Source of the DNA: Pycnococcus provasolii
Taxonomy: Eukaryota > Chlorophyta > Pseudoscourfieldiophyceae > Pseudoscourfieldiales > Pycnococcaceae
DNA: 64,000 nucleotides
Reading direction: 5' to 3'
Assembly (NCBI GenBank): GCA_938743325.2
Contig: OW568904.1
Coordinates: forward strand, 62,001 to 126,000
This document shows, in pieces, positions 28,253 through 36,841 of this stretch (position 1 is the stretch's first letter; each line of letters starts with the position of its first letter). The position numbers were made by a program, and so were the translations under genes. Under the pieces are notes generated by a model. That model made no database searches. It was not told the origin of the DNA and saw nothing but the letters and a program-made list of their open reading frames with translations.

Positions 28253-29380
28253 TTACATGCTCTGTTGCGGCGCGTGCTGACGCACTTGCACGCCCGCCAA
28301 GTCAAGCATGCGCCTGCTCGCCATGAACGACGCCGTCTTCGCGTCGACAGCGCAAGGCTTGCACACGCCAAAGTCCTCATTCACGGGCGGCGGCGCATTC
28401 TCGTCGTGGAAGCCTTCCGCACCCGCCTTGCTTTCGTAGTACACGACCTGCGAAATGCCGCTCTGGATGATGAGCTTCGTGCACTCGTTGCACGGAAACA
28501 GAGTCACGTAGATGCGGCTTCCGTGCAACGACGCGCGCGTCTCCGTGTTCATGATGGCGTTCACTTCGGCGTGGCACACGTACGGGTGTTTCGTGTCAAG
28601 CTGCGTGTTGTCTTGTCGTTTCGAAACCTTGCTCCAGGGCAGGTCGTCGTCCGCGCACCCGCGAGGGAAGCCGTTGTACCCGATGCCAAGAATAATTTTG
28701 CGCGGCGACACCACGCACGCGCCGACACGCTTGTGCGGGTCTTTGGATCGGCGCGCCGACAGGAACGCGACATTCATGAAGTAGTCGTCCCAAGTGAGTA
28801 TTTCTTCGCGCGCACGAGGTGACGGGTCGTGCATGTCCTTTCTTCTCGAGTCCAGGCGGGTCGGCGTCAGCCACGACGACGAGTTCGTCTTGTGCAATTT
28901 CTCCGCGCTGTCGTCATTATTGCTGCAGTCAGATTGTTGTGAGAACGCCTTTGCCTTTGCCGGCGGCGTTCTCAAAATGCCTAAATCCTGCTGCTCATCA
29001 ACAACATCGCGATGCAACTCTTGAAGTTCTTCTTCTTCATCATATGAAGATGAACCACCAAGAACCTTCCGAAGAAACATACAGTACTGCGACAAACACG
29101 AACGACGAGACGACGATGACGAAGAAGACGACGATGATGATGAACCGAACATCTTCACCATCGACACCCCTGACATCGACACCCCGAACGAAACACACAC
29201 ACCCACGCAAACACCCACAACAAAACAACTACCACTACCACTACCACTACCACTAACACTAACACTGCTGCCACTGCCGTTACCACCTCTCAACATAAAC
29301 ATACTACAACTGCTCACCAAACTCTTCATCCAAGGCTCTGCTGACAACAACACCAGTGACGACGCCGATGACGACGCCAT
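28253..29380 (-). CDS. Deoxycytidylate (dCMP) deaminase with long N-terminal extension
   Basis: The C-terminal half (about residues 205-345 of 375) is a zinc-dependent dCMP/CMP deaminase domain. The motif is CHAEVNAIMN, with His270 as zinc ligand and Glu272 as proton shuttle, followed by PCNEC with zinc ligands Cys297 and Cys300. It opens with LTWDDYFMNVAFLSARRSKD and carries VGACVVSPRKIILGIGYNGFPRGC, typical of the dCMP deaminase branch that makes dUMP for thymidylate synthesis. The first 200 residues are Ser/Gly/Val low complexity, absent from usual 150-190-residue family members. They may be a targeting or regulatory extension, or partly mis-called leader. The telomere-like repeat at 29481-29508 sits about 100 bases upstream of this ATG. 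Single exon. Confidence 0.88.
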   Translation of the reverse strand: MASSSASSLVLLSAEPWMKSLVSSCSMFMLRGGNGSGSSVSVSGSGSGSGSCFVVGVCVGVCVSFGVSMSGVSMVKMFGSSSSSSSSSSSSRRSCLSQYCMFLRKVLGGSSSYDEEEELQELHRDVVDEQQDLGILRTPPAKAKAFSQQSDCSNNDDSAEKLHKTNSSSWLTPTRLDSRRKDMHDPSPRAREEILTWDDYFMNVAFLSARRSKDPHKRVGACVVSPRKIILGIGYNGFPRGCADDDLPWSKVSKRQDNTQLDTKHPYVCHAEVNAIMNTETRASLHGSRIYVTLFPCNECTKLIIQSGISQVVYYESKAGAEGFHDENAPPPVNEDFGVCKPCAVDAKTASFMASRRMLDLAGVQVRQHAPQQSM

Positions 29381-29480
29381 GTTTCGTATTATTTTTTTTA
29401 TTTTTTAGTTTCGGATGTTGATAAAACTGGTTCCCTGGGAGTTCGTAAAAATCGGATTTCGGTCACGCGCGCGAAAATGG

Positions 29481-29508
29481 TAACCCTAACCCTAACCCTA
29501 ACCCTAAT
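29481..29508 (+). repeat. Short telomere-like repeat, four to five CCCTAA units
   Basis: A perfect (CCCTAA) run in the 230-base gap between the dCMP deaminase start codon and the CobW-like fragment. It is TTAGGG-oriented relative to the deaminase gene and lies in its likely promoter. Confidence 0.9.
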
Positions 29509-29601
29509 GGGTTTTTGCAATTACCCCAATGCTTACTGCCCTAATCCTTAACCTTAAGTCCTTACAGTAGTCTATAGTTATATAAATGCGTTTTTTTTTA
29601 A

Positions 29602-30036
29602 ATATGCCACAAGGCGAACGTGTCTCCCGACAACGTGCTCAATATCTGTGGCTTTGACTTGAATCGCACGCTCGAGATAGATGGGCCAGGAGTTCCTCAA
29701 CAGACAACACGGAATTCGGAAGGTGAGCACGAGCACGACAACACCGTCACGAGCGTCGCCATTTCGCAACCCGGCGACGTGGACTTGAAGTCGATCGAAG
29801 CCTTCATCGGCAAACTGCTTCAAGAGAGGGGCGCCGACATTTTCCGGATGAAGGGCGTTCTATCTGTGGCGGGTTCGGAGAAAAAAATCGTCTACCACGC
29901 CGTGCACATGACGTTCAACAGCGAATTTTCGCAGGAGGGGAAGAAGGGCGAGGAGCGTGTGAGCAAGCTCGTCTTCATTGGCAAGAAGCTCGATGACAAG
30001 GAGTTGAGGGAAAGCTTCAAGGCGTGCTTGGACTAA
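29602..30036 (+). pseudogene. 5'-truncated CobW/COG0523 (metal-chaperone GTPase) gene piece
   Basis: The reading frame encodes only the C-terminal part of a COG0523 GTPase. A linker, VLNICGFDLNRTLEIDGPG, is followed by EHEHDNTVTSVAI and a full CobW_C domain (RMKGVLSVAGSEKKIVYHAVHM through KLVFIGKKLDDKELRESFKACL). The Walker A, CxCC and switch regions of the family are absent. The homologous frame runs upstream to a stop at about 29599-29601 without any ATG; the first ATG is inside CobW_C. A T-run followed by CAAG (29591-29613) could be a 3' splice site, but the 5' neighbour is the dCMP deaminase gene on the other strand, so no room for the missing GTPase exons is apparent. Most likely a duplicated, truncated copy; a last exon with a very distant 5' part is the alternative. 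Confidence 0.7.
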
Positions 30037-30298
30037 CCTGGTGGCGTGTCTGATGATGTTGTGCGTGATGTGGAAAGCGGGGGAGATGGTTGGTTGATGA
30101 TGAAGCAAATAATGAAGTAAAAGAAGTAAATAATAAGTAAGACTTAAGAAGTGTTCACGTAACACGTTGCAGACGGCCGCTTCTTGACAGTGGTAGAATT
30201 GTTGTTGTTGATTTATCAATCGTGGGAAATGTTGCTATTGATGTACAAGTGCTTGTGTACAGTTCAATTAATCACACCTCAAACAAACAGAGCTTCGC

Positions 30299-33200
30299 CT
30301 ATACAATATCCGCACCAGTCGTCGCGTCCCACACACGAACGGTCTTGTCCCAGCTCGCGGAGACGATGCGTGTACCATCCGCGGAATACGATGCGGAATG
30401 CACCTCACCAGTATGCCCTCTCAGCACAGATATACACGCGCCCGTCGTCGCGTCCCAGACGCGAACGGTTCCGTCCCCACTCGCGGAGACGATGCGCGTA
30501 CCATCCGCGGAATACGATGCGGAATGCACCTCACCAGTATGCCCTCTCAGCACAGATATACACGCGCCCGTCGTCGCGTCCCAGACGCGAACGGTCTTGT
30601 CGTCGCTAGCGGACACGATGCGCGTACCATCCGCGGAATACGATGCGGAAGACACCGATCTAGAATGGCCTTCCAGCACATATATACACGCGCCAGTCAT
30701 CGCATCCCACACGCGAACGGTTTCGTCATCGCTCGCGGAGACGATGCGCGTCCCATCCGCGGAATACGATGCGGAATTCACCCGATCAGAATGGCCTTCC
30801 AGCACATATATACACGCGCCGGTCGTCGCGTCCCAGATGCGAACGCTCTTGTCCCAGCTCGCGGAGACGATGCGCGTCCCATCCGCGGAATACGATGCGG
30901 AAGTCACCCAATCAGAATGGCCTTCCAGTACAGATACACACGCGCCGGTCGTCGCGTCCCAGATGCGAACGGTCTTGTCCGCGCTTGCGGAGACGATGCG
31001 CGTCTCATCTGCGGAATACGATGCGGAATGCACCCGATCAGAATGGCCTTCCAGCACAGATATACACGCGCCGGTCGTCGCGTCCCAGATGCGAACGGTC
31101 TCGTCCCTGCTCGCGGAGACGATGCGCGTACCATCCGACGAATACGATGCGGATGTCACCATACCAGAATGACCTTCCTGCACAGACATACACGCGCCGG
31201 TCGTCGCGTCCCAGATGCGGACGGTCCTGTCCTCGCTCGCGGAGACGATGCGCGTCCCATCCGCGGAATACGATGCAGAAAGCACCCATCCAGAATGGCC
31301 TTCCAGCACAGATACACACGCGCCGGTCGTCGCGTCCCACATGCGAACGGTCCGGTCAAAGCTCGCGGAGACGATGCGCGTCCCATCCGCGGAATACGAT
31401 GCGGAAGACACCGATCTAGAATGGCCTTCCAGCACATATATACACGCGCCAGTCATCGCATCCCACACGCGAACGGTTTCGTCATCGCTCGCGGAGACGA
31501 TGCGCGTCCCATCCGCGGAATACGATGCGGAAGACACCGATCTAGAATGGCCTTCCAGCACAGATAGACACGCGCCGGTCGTCGCGTCCCAGATGCGAAC
31601 GCTCTTGTCCACGCTCGCGGAGACGATGCGCGTCCCATCCGCGGAATACGATGCGGATTTCACACCATCAGAATGGCCTTCCAGCACAGATAGACACGCG
31701 CCGGTCGTCGCGTCCCAGACGCGAACGCTCTTGTCCGCGCTCGCGGAGACGATGCGCGTCCCATCCGCGGAATACGATGCGGAATTCACCCATCCAGAAT
31801 GGCCTTCCAGCACAGATACACACGCGCCGGTCATCGCGTCCCACACGCGAATAGTCTTGTCGTCGCTCGCGGAGACGATGCGCGTCCCATCCGTGGAATA
31901 CGATGCGGATCTCACATAATCAGAATGGCCTTCCAGCACAGATATACACGCGCCGGTCGTCGCGTCCCACACGCGAATGATCTTGTCCCAGCTCGCGGAG
32001 ACGATTCGCGTCCCATCCGCGGAATACGATGCGGAAGTCGCCACAAGAGAATGGCCTTTCATGTTGTTCAATATCGTAGCATCAATATCCACGCGAGCAG
32101 GTATGCAAAGGCTCGGCGTACAAGACGATAGCACCCTCTGTCCTGGACTCTGACACCATGCACTCGTACATGGCAAATTCGCCGCAATCACTCCAACATG
32201 CGAATATGTCCCAACTCCCCACCGTAGCACGCGAACAAAGGCATGCAGCGATTCCACGGTCGCCACCAACCCAGTAGCATAATCTGCCAACTTCCCCTTC
32301 GCTTCCAATAGCGCCTTCTCGAAGCGCAGCAATTCCACCACGAGCACGCCTCTTCGACCAGCATCCATCTGACGCTTCAACCACACACCCGCAAACTCTG
32401 TCGCACACCAACGTGACGCCTCGTATCCCTCAGGAATCATTGACGCCTCCTTTTGACGCTCAACCATGAACGCGGCATGCCACTCCTTCATGACATCTAT
32501 CGCCAACGTCTCGTCACCAACATGCAGCATCCTCTCAACCGCCGCAGTCAAGTGCACGTGTGCATGTCGCAAGGAATACGCCACAGCCGGCCCCTTCTCG
32601 TCGTCGCCACGTTTCAGAACGTGCAGGCACGATCGCGCCAGCTCACGATGTCCACGAAATACGTCTGCTGCATGCTCGCATGATCGCTTCGTGTCTCCTA
32701 AAAACTCACGCAACGACAAGTGCAACGTCTGCAGCAGGTGATCTCGCTCCTCGAACAGCAGTCCCCAACCAGGTAGGCGCTCGCACGTCTCTCGCAAACG
32801 CAATCTATCAACATGCGCCGACGAGAGAGGTTCACGCGAAGCGAGCACAATGTCAATCAATCTACGAACTTCTTCGTCATCCTTCGCTGCGCGATCAAAC
32901 CAAAGCTTATACGCGGCATCAACATCCGCAGGTGGTTCCAAATTTGTCCCGTATCTCTTGACAAACTTACGAGCAACAATCTGGTACACCTTTATGCTCT
33001 GCATGTTGCGCATCGCCTCTTCCCAGGGTCCTGGAAGGCGACTCTCCTCCTTTTTTACTTCCCCCGGGGCCTGTCCAAGAACATGTGCAGGCTCCATCAC
33101 GCGCATGCCATCCTCCCAATCGTGCTCCAGCACGCGTCGACGAGGATACTCACCATCCGCATCTGGGCGCGTCGTCACAAGCACAGAAACGCTCGAGCGC

Positions 33201-34756
33201 ACATCACGAGCGAGATGCCGAAGCAACCCGACTGCAGCATTGGAGATGTGCCGGTCATCGTCCGCCTCGTCGAGCGCATCAAGCAAAATCACCGCATGCT
33301 TTTGAATTTTAGCAAGCTTTTTCAGCGGTTTCACCAAAAGCGCATTCACCGCAACATCCGGGTCGACGAGCGCCTTTGCCGCCGTCTCTTCCTCCAGATC
33401 AATCAAGCATTCGCGAACAACGTCAAAGCGTTGACCAAGCTGAAAGCCAAGCGACCTCACCATCTCAAGCACGTCCTGGCGCCTGACGTCAGCACGTTTG
33501 CAGAAGTGTGACGCGTGAACCATGTCGAGGGCCGCCGCAGCCACGCTCGACTTGCCCTCTCCTGGTCCGCCAACAACGCATGCAAGATGTCCACCGGTCG
33601 ACGTCACATGTGTACGCAGTTCCTCCAACTGGTACTCGTTGCTATGTCCACGCTCTCGCAACGCCATCAAATCCGACTCATAGCTCATCGGACGGAGCAT
33701 GAAACGCAGCTTAAGCTCCTCCGTGAAGTGCTTCATGCTCGCAAATCCAAATTTGCCCGTGATTTCGCCGTGAATCATCTCCTTGTCAGCAGGCGAAAAG
33801 CACAGCGCCGTCTCCGCGTCGATATTACGAATGTGCTGCGACACGTCCTTTTCCGAGAAGCCGTGCGTGACGAGTTGCAGCTTCTGCGGTGGTGTCGACC
33901 CGATCTCGTACAGGCACCACAACCTCGTCAGCGGGATTACGCGCTCCTTATCCAGCACGACGAGCGTCGCGCGCGACGTCGCAATCGTACCAGCGAGCGT
34001 GCGGCCGTCGTCGAGCTCGTGCATGGCCGAGAACACCCCGCCCGTATCGTCCTGGTTGATGGCGAAAATGTCAAGCCACACGTACGTATCTGCTTGAGCA
34101 GCGCCTGCAAGTGCACCAGTCACGCTCTTCACGAGGTCGACGAAAGTGCTTCCCCACGCGTGCGAAATGAAGTACGTCGGCGCGCCAACAGGAAGGTTCT
34201 TAGCTTGCGCGTAGCTCTTGTGCTCTTCGCGCGCCACCGAACGCACGAAGCACTCGACGATGTCCGTCGTGTACATCTGTTCGAACGGAATGTCGCGGTA
34301 CTGCACCGGAACCGGCTTGCCGCTTTTTGTTTTCTCAGCCACGCGTCGCTTATCGCGGTGCGTCTCTAGATTATTAGACGTCACTGTCAATACAGTATCC
34401 GTACCACCACCGTCCTCATCATTCATAAATTCCTTGACGACGTCCCAGCTATGCGTCGTTCCGGTGTGCGCCTTAACAAACTGTGCAAGCCAAGCTAAAG
34501 CGACTGCGCGGTACACGGGCGAGTCCCTATGACCGACTTGCGCAAGGTTCCCTCGCATGTTGCGAAACCCGTCGATGAACTCTTGCAGGGACACGGCACC
34601 ATCCCCGCCCGTGTCGAGTTGAGCAAGTAGCGCGTTGCTGAGTATTTCTTCGCCGTTGCGCTCCAGCCAAGCGCGCAGCTCGTCCGCCGAAAGAACGCCG
34701 TCGCCGTTAAGGTCTATTGATGCAAAGAGCGAGCGAGCGACGTCGGAGGCGTCCAT
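30299..34756 (-). CDS. STAND-type NLR-like protein: EF-hands, SHAWG domain, NACHT-like ATPase, 14 WD40 repeats
   Basis: 1,485 residues from the ATG at 34756; the frame continues upstream 15 codons only to a TTG. Two EF-hand loops (DLNGDGVLSADE, residues 15-26; DTGGDGAVSLQE, 48-59) are followed by a domain with ISHAWGSTF (His199) and WLDIFAINQDD, a TIR-like alpha/beta module common in protist genes. Then comes a NACHT/AAA-type ATPase with Walker A GGPGEGKSS (Lys402), Walker B VILLDALDE (Asp493, Glu497) and a sensor-like VLVTTRPD. A helical region leads to 14 WD40 repeats from residue 901 to the end, each exactly 42 residues and nearly identical. This is the effector-NOD-repeat plan of STAND switches such as fungal HET-E. 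Role as a sensor of non-self or calcium-gated signalling is inferred. No intron is needed. Confidence 0.85.
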   Translation of the reverse strand: MDASDVARSLFASIDLNGDGVLSADELRAWLERNGEEILSNALLAQLDTGGDGAVSLQEFIDGFRNMRGNLAQVGHRDSPVYRAVALAWLAQFVKAHTGTTHSWDVVKEFMNDEDGGGTDTVLTVTSNNLETHRDKRRVAEKTKSGKPVPVQYRDIPFEQMYTTDIVECFVRSVAREEHKSYAQAKNLPVGAPTYFISHAWGSTFVDLVKSVTGALAGAAQADTYVWLDIFAINQDDTGGVFSAMHELDDGRTLAGTIATSRATLVVLDKERVIPLTRLWCLYEIGSTPPQKLQLVTHGFSEKDVSQHIRNIDAETALCFSPADKEMIHGEITGKFGFASMKHFTEELKLRFMLRPMSYESDLMALRERGHSNEYQLEELRTHVTSTGGHLACVVGGPGEGKSSVAAAALDMVHASHFCKRADVRRQDVLEMVRSLGFQLGQRFDVVRECLIDLEEETAAKALVDPDVAVNALLVKPLKKLAKIQKHAVILLDALDEADDDRHISNAAVGLLRHLARDVRSSVSVLVTTRPDADGEYPRRRVLEHDWEDGMRVMEPAHVLGQAPGEVKKEESRLPGPWEEAMRNMQSIKVYQIVARKFVKRYGTNLEPPADVDAAYKLWFDRAAKDDEEVRRLIDIVLASREPLSSAHVDRLRLRETCERLPGWGLLFEERDHLLQTLHLSLREFLGDTKRSCEHAADVFRGHRELARSCLHVLKRGDDEKGPAVAYSLRHAHVHLTAAVERMLHVGDETLAIDVMKEWHAAFMVERQKEASMIPEGYEASRWCATEFAGVWLKRQMDAGRRGVLVVELLRFEKALLEAKGKLADYATGLVATVESLHAFVRVLRWGVGTYSHVGVIAANLPCTSAWCQSPGQRVLSSCTPSLCIPARVDIDATILNNMKGHSLVATSASYSADGTRIVSASWDKIIRVWDATTGACISVLEGHSDYVRSASYSTDGTRIVSASDDKTIRVWDAMTGACVSVLEGHSGWVNSASYSADGTRIVSASADKSVRVWDATTGACLSVLEGHSDGVKSASYSADGTRIVSASVDKSVRIWDATTGACLSVLEGHSRSVSSASYSADGTRIVSASDDETVRVWDAMTGACIYVLEGHSRSVSSASYSADGTRIVSASFDRTVRMWDATTGACVSVLEGHSGWVLSASYSADGTRIVSASEDRTVRIWDATTGACMSVQEGHSGMVTSASYSSDGTRIVSASRDETVRIWDATTGACISVLEGHSDRVHSASYSADETRIVSASADKTVRIWDATTGACVSVLEGHSDWVTSASYSADGTRIVSASWDKSVRIWDATTGACIYVLEGHSDRVNSASYSADGTRIVSASDDETVRVWDAMTGACIYVLEGHSRSVSSASYSADGTRIVSASDDKTVRVWDATTGACISVLRGHTGEVHSASYSADGTRIVSASGDGTVRVWDATTGACISVLRGHTGEVHSASYSADGTRIVSASWDKTVRVWDATTGADIV
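30302..32056 (-). repeat. 126-bp tandem repeat, 14 units, encoding the WD40 array
   Basis: Thirteen full 126-bp units and a last unit of 117 bp, in frame. Conserved core: GH(S/T)xxVxSASYSADGTRIVSAS then xDxTVR(V/I)WDATTGAC. Units 5-6 and 11-12 (counted from the N-terminus) share long identical DNA at a distance of 756 bp, exactly six units (compare 30653-30765 with 31409-31521). Confidence 0.95.
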
Positions 34757-34996
34757 GACCAGTGAGTCACTGCCTGGAGTCCTCCGAGCTTCCTCGAGCA
34801 ACGTTCAGTTCAGTTCAGTTCAGTTCAGCTTCGCAATGACAACAGAACAGGGACGACGGGATTCGTCCGGGTAAGCATCGCCCGAGGCCCGAGGGAGATC
34901 ATTTCCGCCCCTCCCTCCAAACGCAACAACGTGTGCACCAGAAAAATAGTTCGTTCGTTTGTTCGTTGGTTGGTTGGTTACTTGTTGTTTGAATGA
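34757..34996. other. Short intergenic region with TTCAG pentanucleotide repeat
   Basis: It holds a (TTCAG)n run at about 34803-34828 directly upstream of the STAND gene and a GTTC/GGTT run at about 34949-34980. It is the promoter side of the STAND gene and the 3' side of the GW-module gene that follows. No gene is seen. Confidence 0.6.
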
Positions 34997-36841
34997 TTAC
35001 GCGCGCACTTTGCGCTTCAAGGTATTCGCCACCTTGCCCTCCGCGTATCCGAGGAAATCGGGGTAGGAGATCCAGCCCGATGACTTGTACGCCGTCTGAG
35101 GATTGCTTGGAATGTCAAGCGGCCGTGCGCCTGATTTCCTCCACGCATTCCACTCATCATGGCTCTTCAGACCGCGCGTGCGTACGTACGCGCGCGCATC
35201 CTTGAAAGAGCGATACGAGCCGCGCGCACCCTTGCCCTCCGCGTATCCGAGGAAGTCGCCGTAAGATGTCCAGCCCGAGGACTTGTACTTCTTTGCAGGA
35301 TCACTCGGAATGTCGTGCGGTCGCGCGCCTGACTTCCTCCACGCCTCCCACTCCTTAACGCTCTTCAGACCGAGCGTGCGCACGAACGCGCGCGCATCCT
35401 CGAACGTGCGATACAAGCCCGCTACCTTACCGTCTGCATATCCGAAGAAGTCGCCGTACGACGTCCAGCCCGATGACGCGTACGTCACCTGAGGATTGCT
35501 CGGAATGTCGTGCGGTCGCGCGCCTGACTTGCTCCACGCCTTCCACTCCTCCTTGCTCTTCAAACCGAGCGTGCGTGCGTATACGCGTGCATCCTCAAAC
35601 GAGCGAAACTTTGACTCTTTCGATTTTCGAGCTTGCTTGCCGTCCGCGTATCCGAGGAAGTCGCCGTACGACGTCCAGCCCGATGACTTGTACGTCTTCT
35701 CAGGACCGCTCGGAATGTCGTACGGCCTCGCGCCTGATGCAATCCACGCACGCCACTCCATCTGGCTCTTCAGACCAAGCGTATGCACGTACGCGCGCGC
35801 ATCATCGAAACTGCGATACGAGCCAGCCACCTTGCCGTCCGCGAAGCCAAGAAAGTCGCCGTACGATGCCCAGCCCGATTCCTTGTACATCGTATCAGGA
35901 GCACTCGGAATGTCGGGAGGTCGCGCGTCTGACTTCCTCCACGCAAACCACTCCTTTGTGCTCTTCAGACCGAGCGTGCGCATGTATGCGCGCGCATCCT
36001 CGAATCTGCGATATTCGCCAGCAACCTTGCCAATCGCGTACCCGAGGAAGTCGCCGTACGACGTCCAGCCCGATGATTTATACGCCCGCTCAGGAGCGCT
36101 CGGAATGTCGTTCGGTCGCTTGCCTGACGAACTCCACTCCTTCCACTCCTCAGTGCTCCTCAGACCGAGCGTGCGCACATACGCGCGCGCATCGTCGAAG
36201 GACTTAAGTTCGAAGTACACTCCTATGCGAGACACAGTACGCGCCTTTTCGTACGAAACGCTCAACGACTCACGCAGACTTTGAAACGATGCAGGAAACT
36301 CAAGCAGGCCGCTGCGGTGCACCCACAGCTCGAGCAAGTAGTACGCGCGCATGCCGCGAGCGTCGCCGAGCCAGCTGTGTGAAGTCGACGAGGTCGCGGA
36401 AGACTCAGCCAAGCACGCGCCCGCCGCCTGCACCTCCTGGAGCAAGTGCGTCAAGTCGCCGTCAAGCAGCGTACGCTGGTACTCGTCAGACCACGACGGG
36501 ACGGTATCGGGTGACGACTGCAGCACCGCCTTCTCGAGGATACGCGGGTCGAGGTGCACGTCACGCAGCGCACTCTTAAGCTCCGGAATCAGCTCGCCGC
36601 GTGCAAGCTGTTTCTTGTCGCTTGGAATCGTGTTTGCCTTCTGTGCGAGCTCGCTGACGTCTTGCTTGTCGCAGTCCATCATCACCGCCGCGGGAGATTC
36701 GGCAGGCATGGTCGCGGCCGGCGACGCGGTGACCATGGCCAGCGTGAGGTCGAGGACGTCTGCAGTGGAATTGCCAGCGCCAGCTGAGGGAGTAGCTTCG
36801 AACGTCAAGTCAACGATGTCAGGCGAACCGTCAAGTTGCAT
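34997..36841 (-). CDS. GW-module repeat protein, copy A (6 modules)
   Basis: 614 residues. The N-terminus has two acidic/hydrophobic SUMO-interaction-like motifs (DIVDLT at 8-13, DVLDLT at 28-33). A helical domain of about 125 residues follows, starting QLARGELIPELKSALRDVHLDP and ending near SLSVSYEKARTVSR. Six modules of about 65 residues come next: RSFEDARAYVRTLGLKS, an EWxAW segment, SGARPHDIPS, then YKSSGW(T/I)SYGDFLGYADGK. A longer basic spacer (KQARKSKESKF) follows module 3, and the protein ends in LKRKVRA, a possible nuclear localisation signal. The module resembles short repeats I recall in algal and algal-virus proteins, sometimes labelled 'integrase repeat'; no recombinase active site is present. 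Function unknown. It is transcribed divergently from copy B. Confidence 0.8.
   Translation of the reverse strand: MQLDGSPDIVDLTFEATPSAGAGNSTADVLDLTLAMVTASPAATMPAESPAAVMMDCDKQDVSELAQKANTIPSDKKQLARGELIPELKSALRDVHLDPRILEKAVLQSSPDTVPSWSDEYQRTLLDGDLTHLLQEVQAAGACLAESSATSSTSHSWLGDARGMRAYYLLELWVHRSGLLEFPASFQSLRESLSVSYEKARTVSRIGVYFELKSFDDARAYVRTLGLRSTEEWKEWSSSGKRPNDIPSAPERAYKSSGWTSYGDFLGYAIGKVAGEYRRFEDARAYMRTLGLKSTKEWFAWRKSDARPPDIPSAPDTMYKESGWASYGDFLGFADGKVAGSYRSFDDARAYVHTLGLKSQMEWRAWIASGARPYDIPSGPEKTYKSSGWTSYGDFLGYADGKQARKSKESKFRSFEDARVYARTLGLKSKEEWKAWSKSGARPHDIPSNPQVTYASSGWTSYGDFFGYADGKVAGLYRTFEDARAFVRTLGLKSVKEWEAWRKSGARPHDIPSDPAKKYKSSGWTSYGDFLGYAEGKGARGSYRSFKDARAYVRTRGLKSHDEWNAWRKSGARPLDIPSNPQTAYKSSGWISYPDFLGYAEGKVANTLKRKVRA

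Noticed and set aside
30302-32056. Regular 126-bp direct repeats resembling a CRISPR array
   Set aside because: The repeats are in frame, have no spacers and encode WD40 blades.
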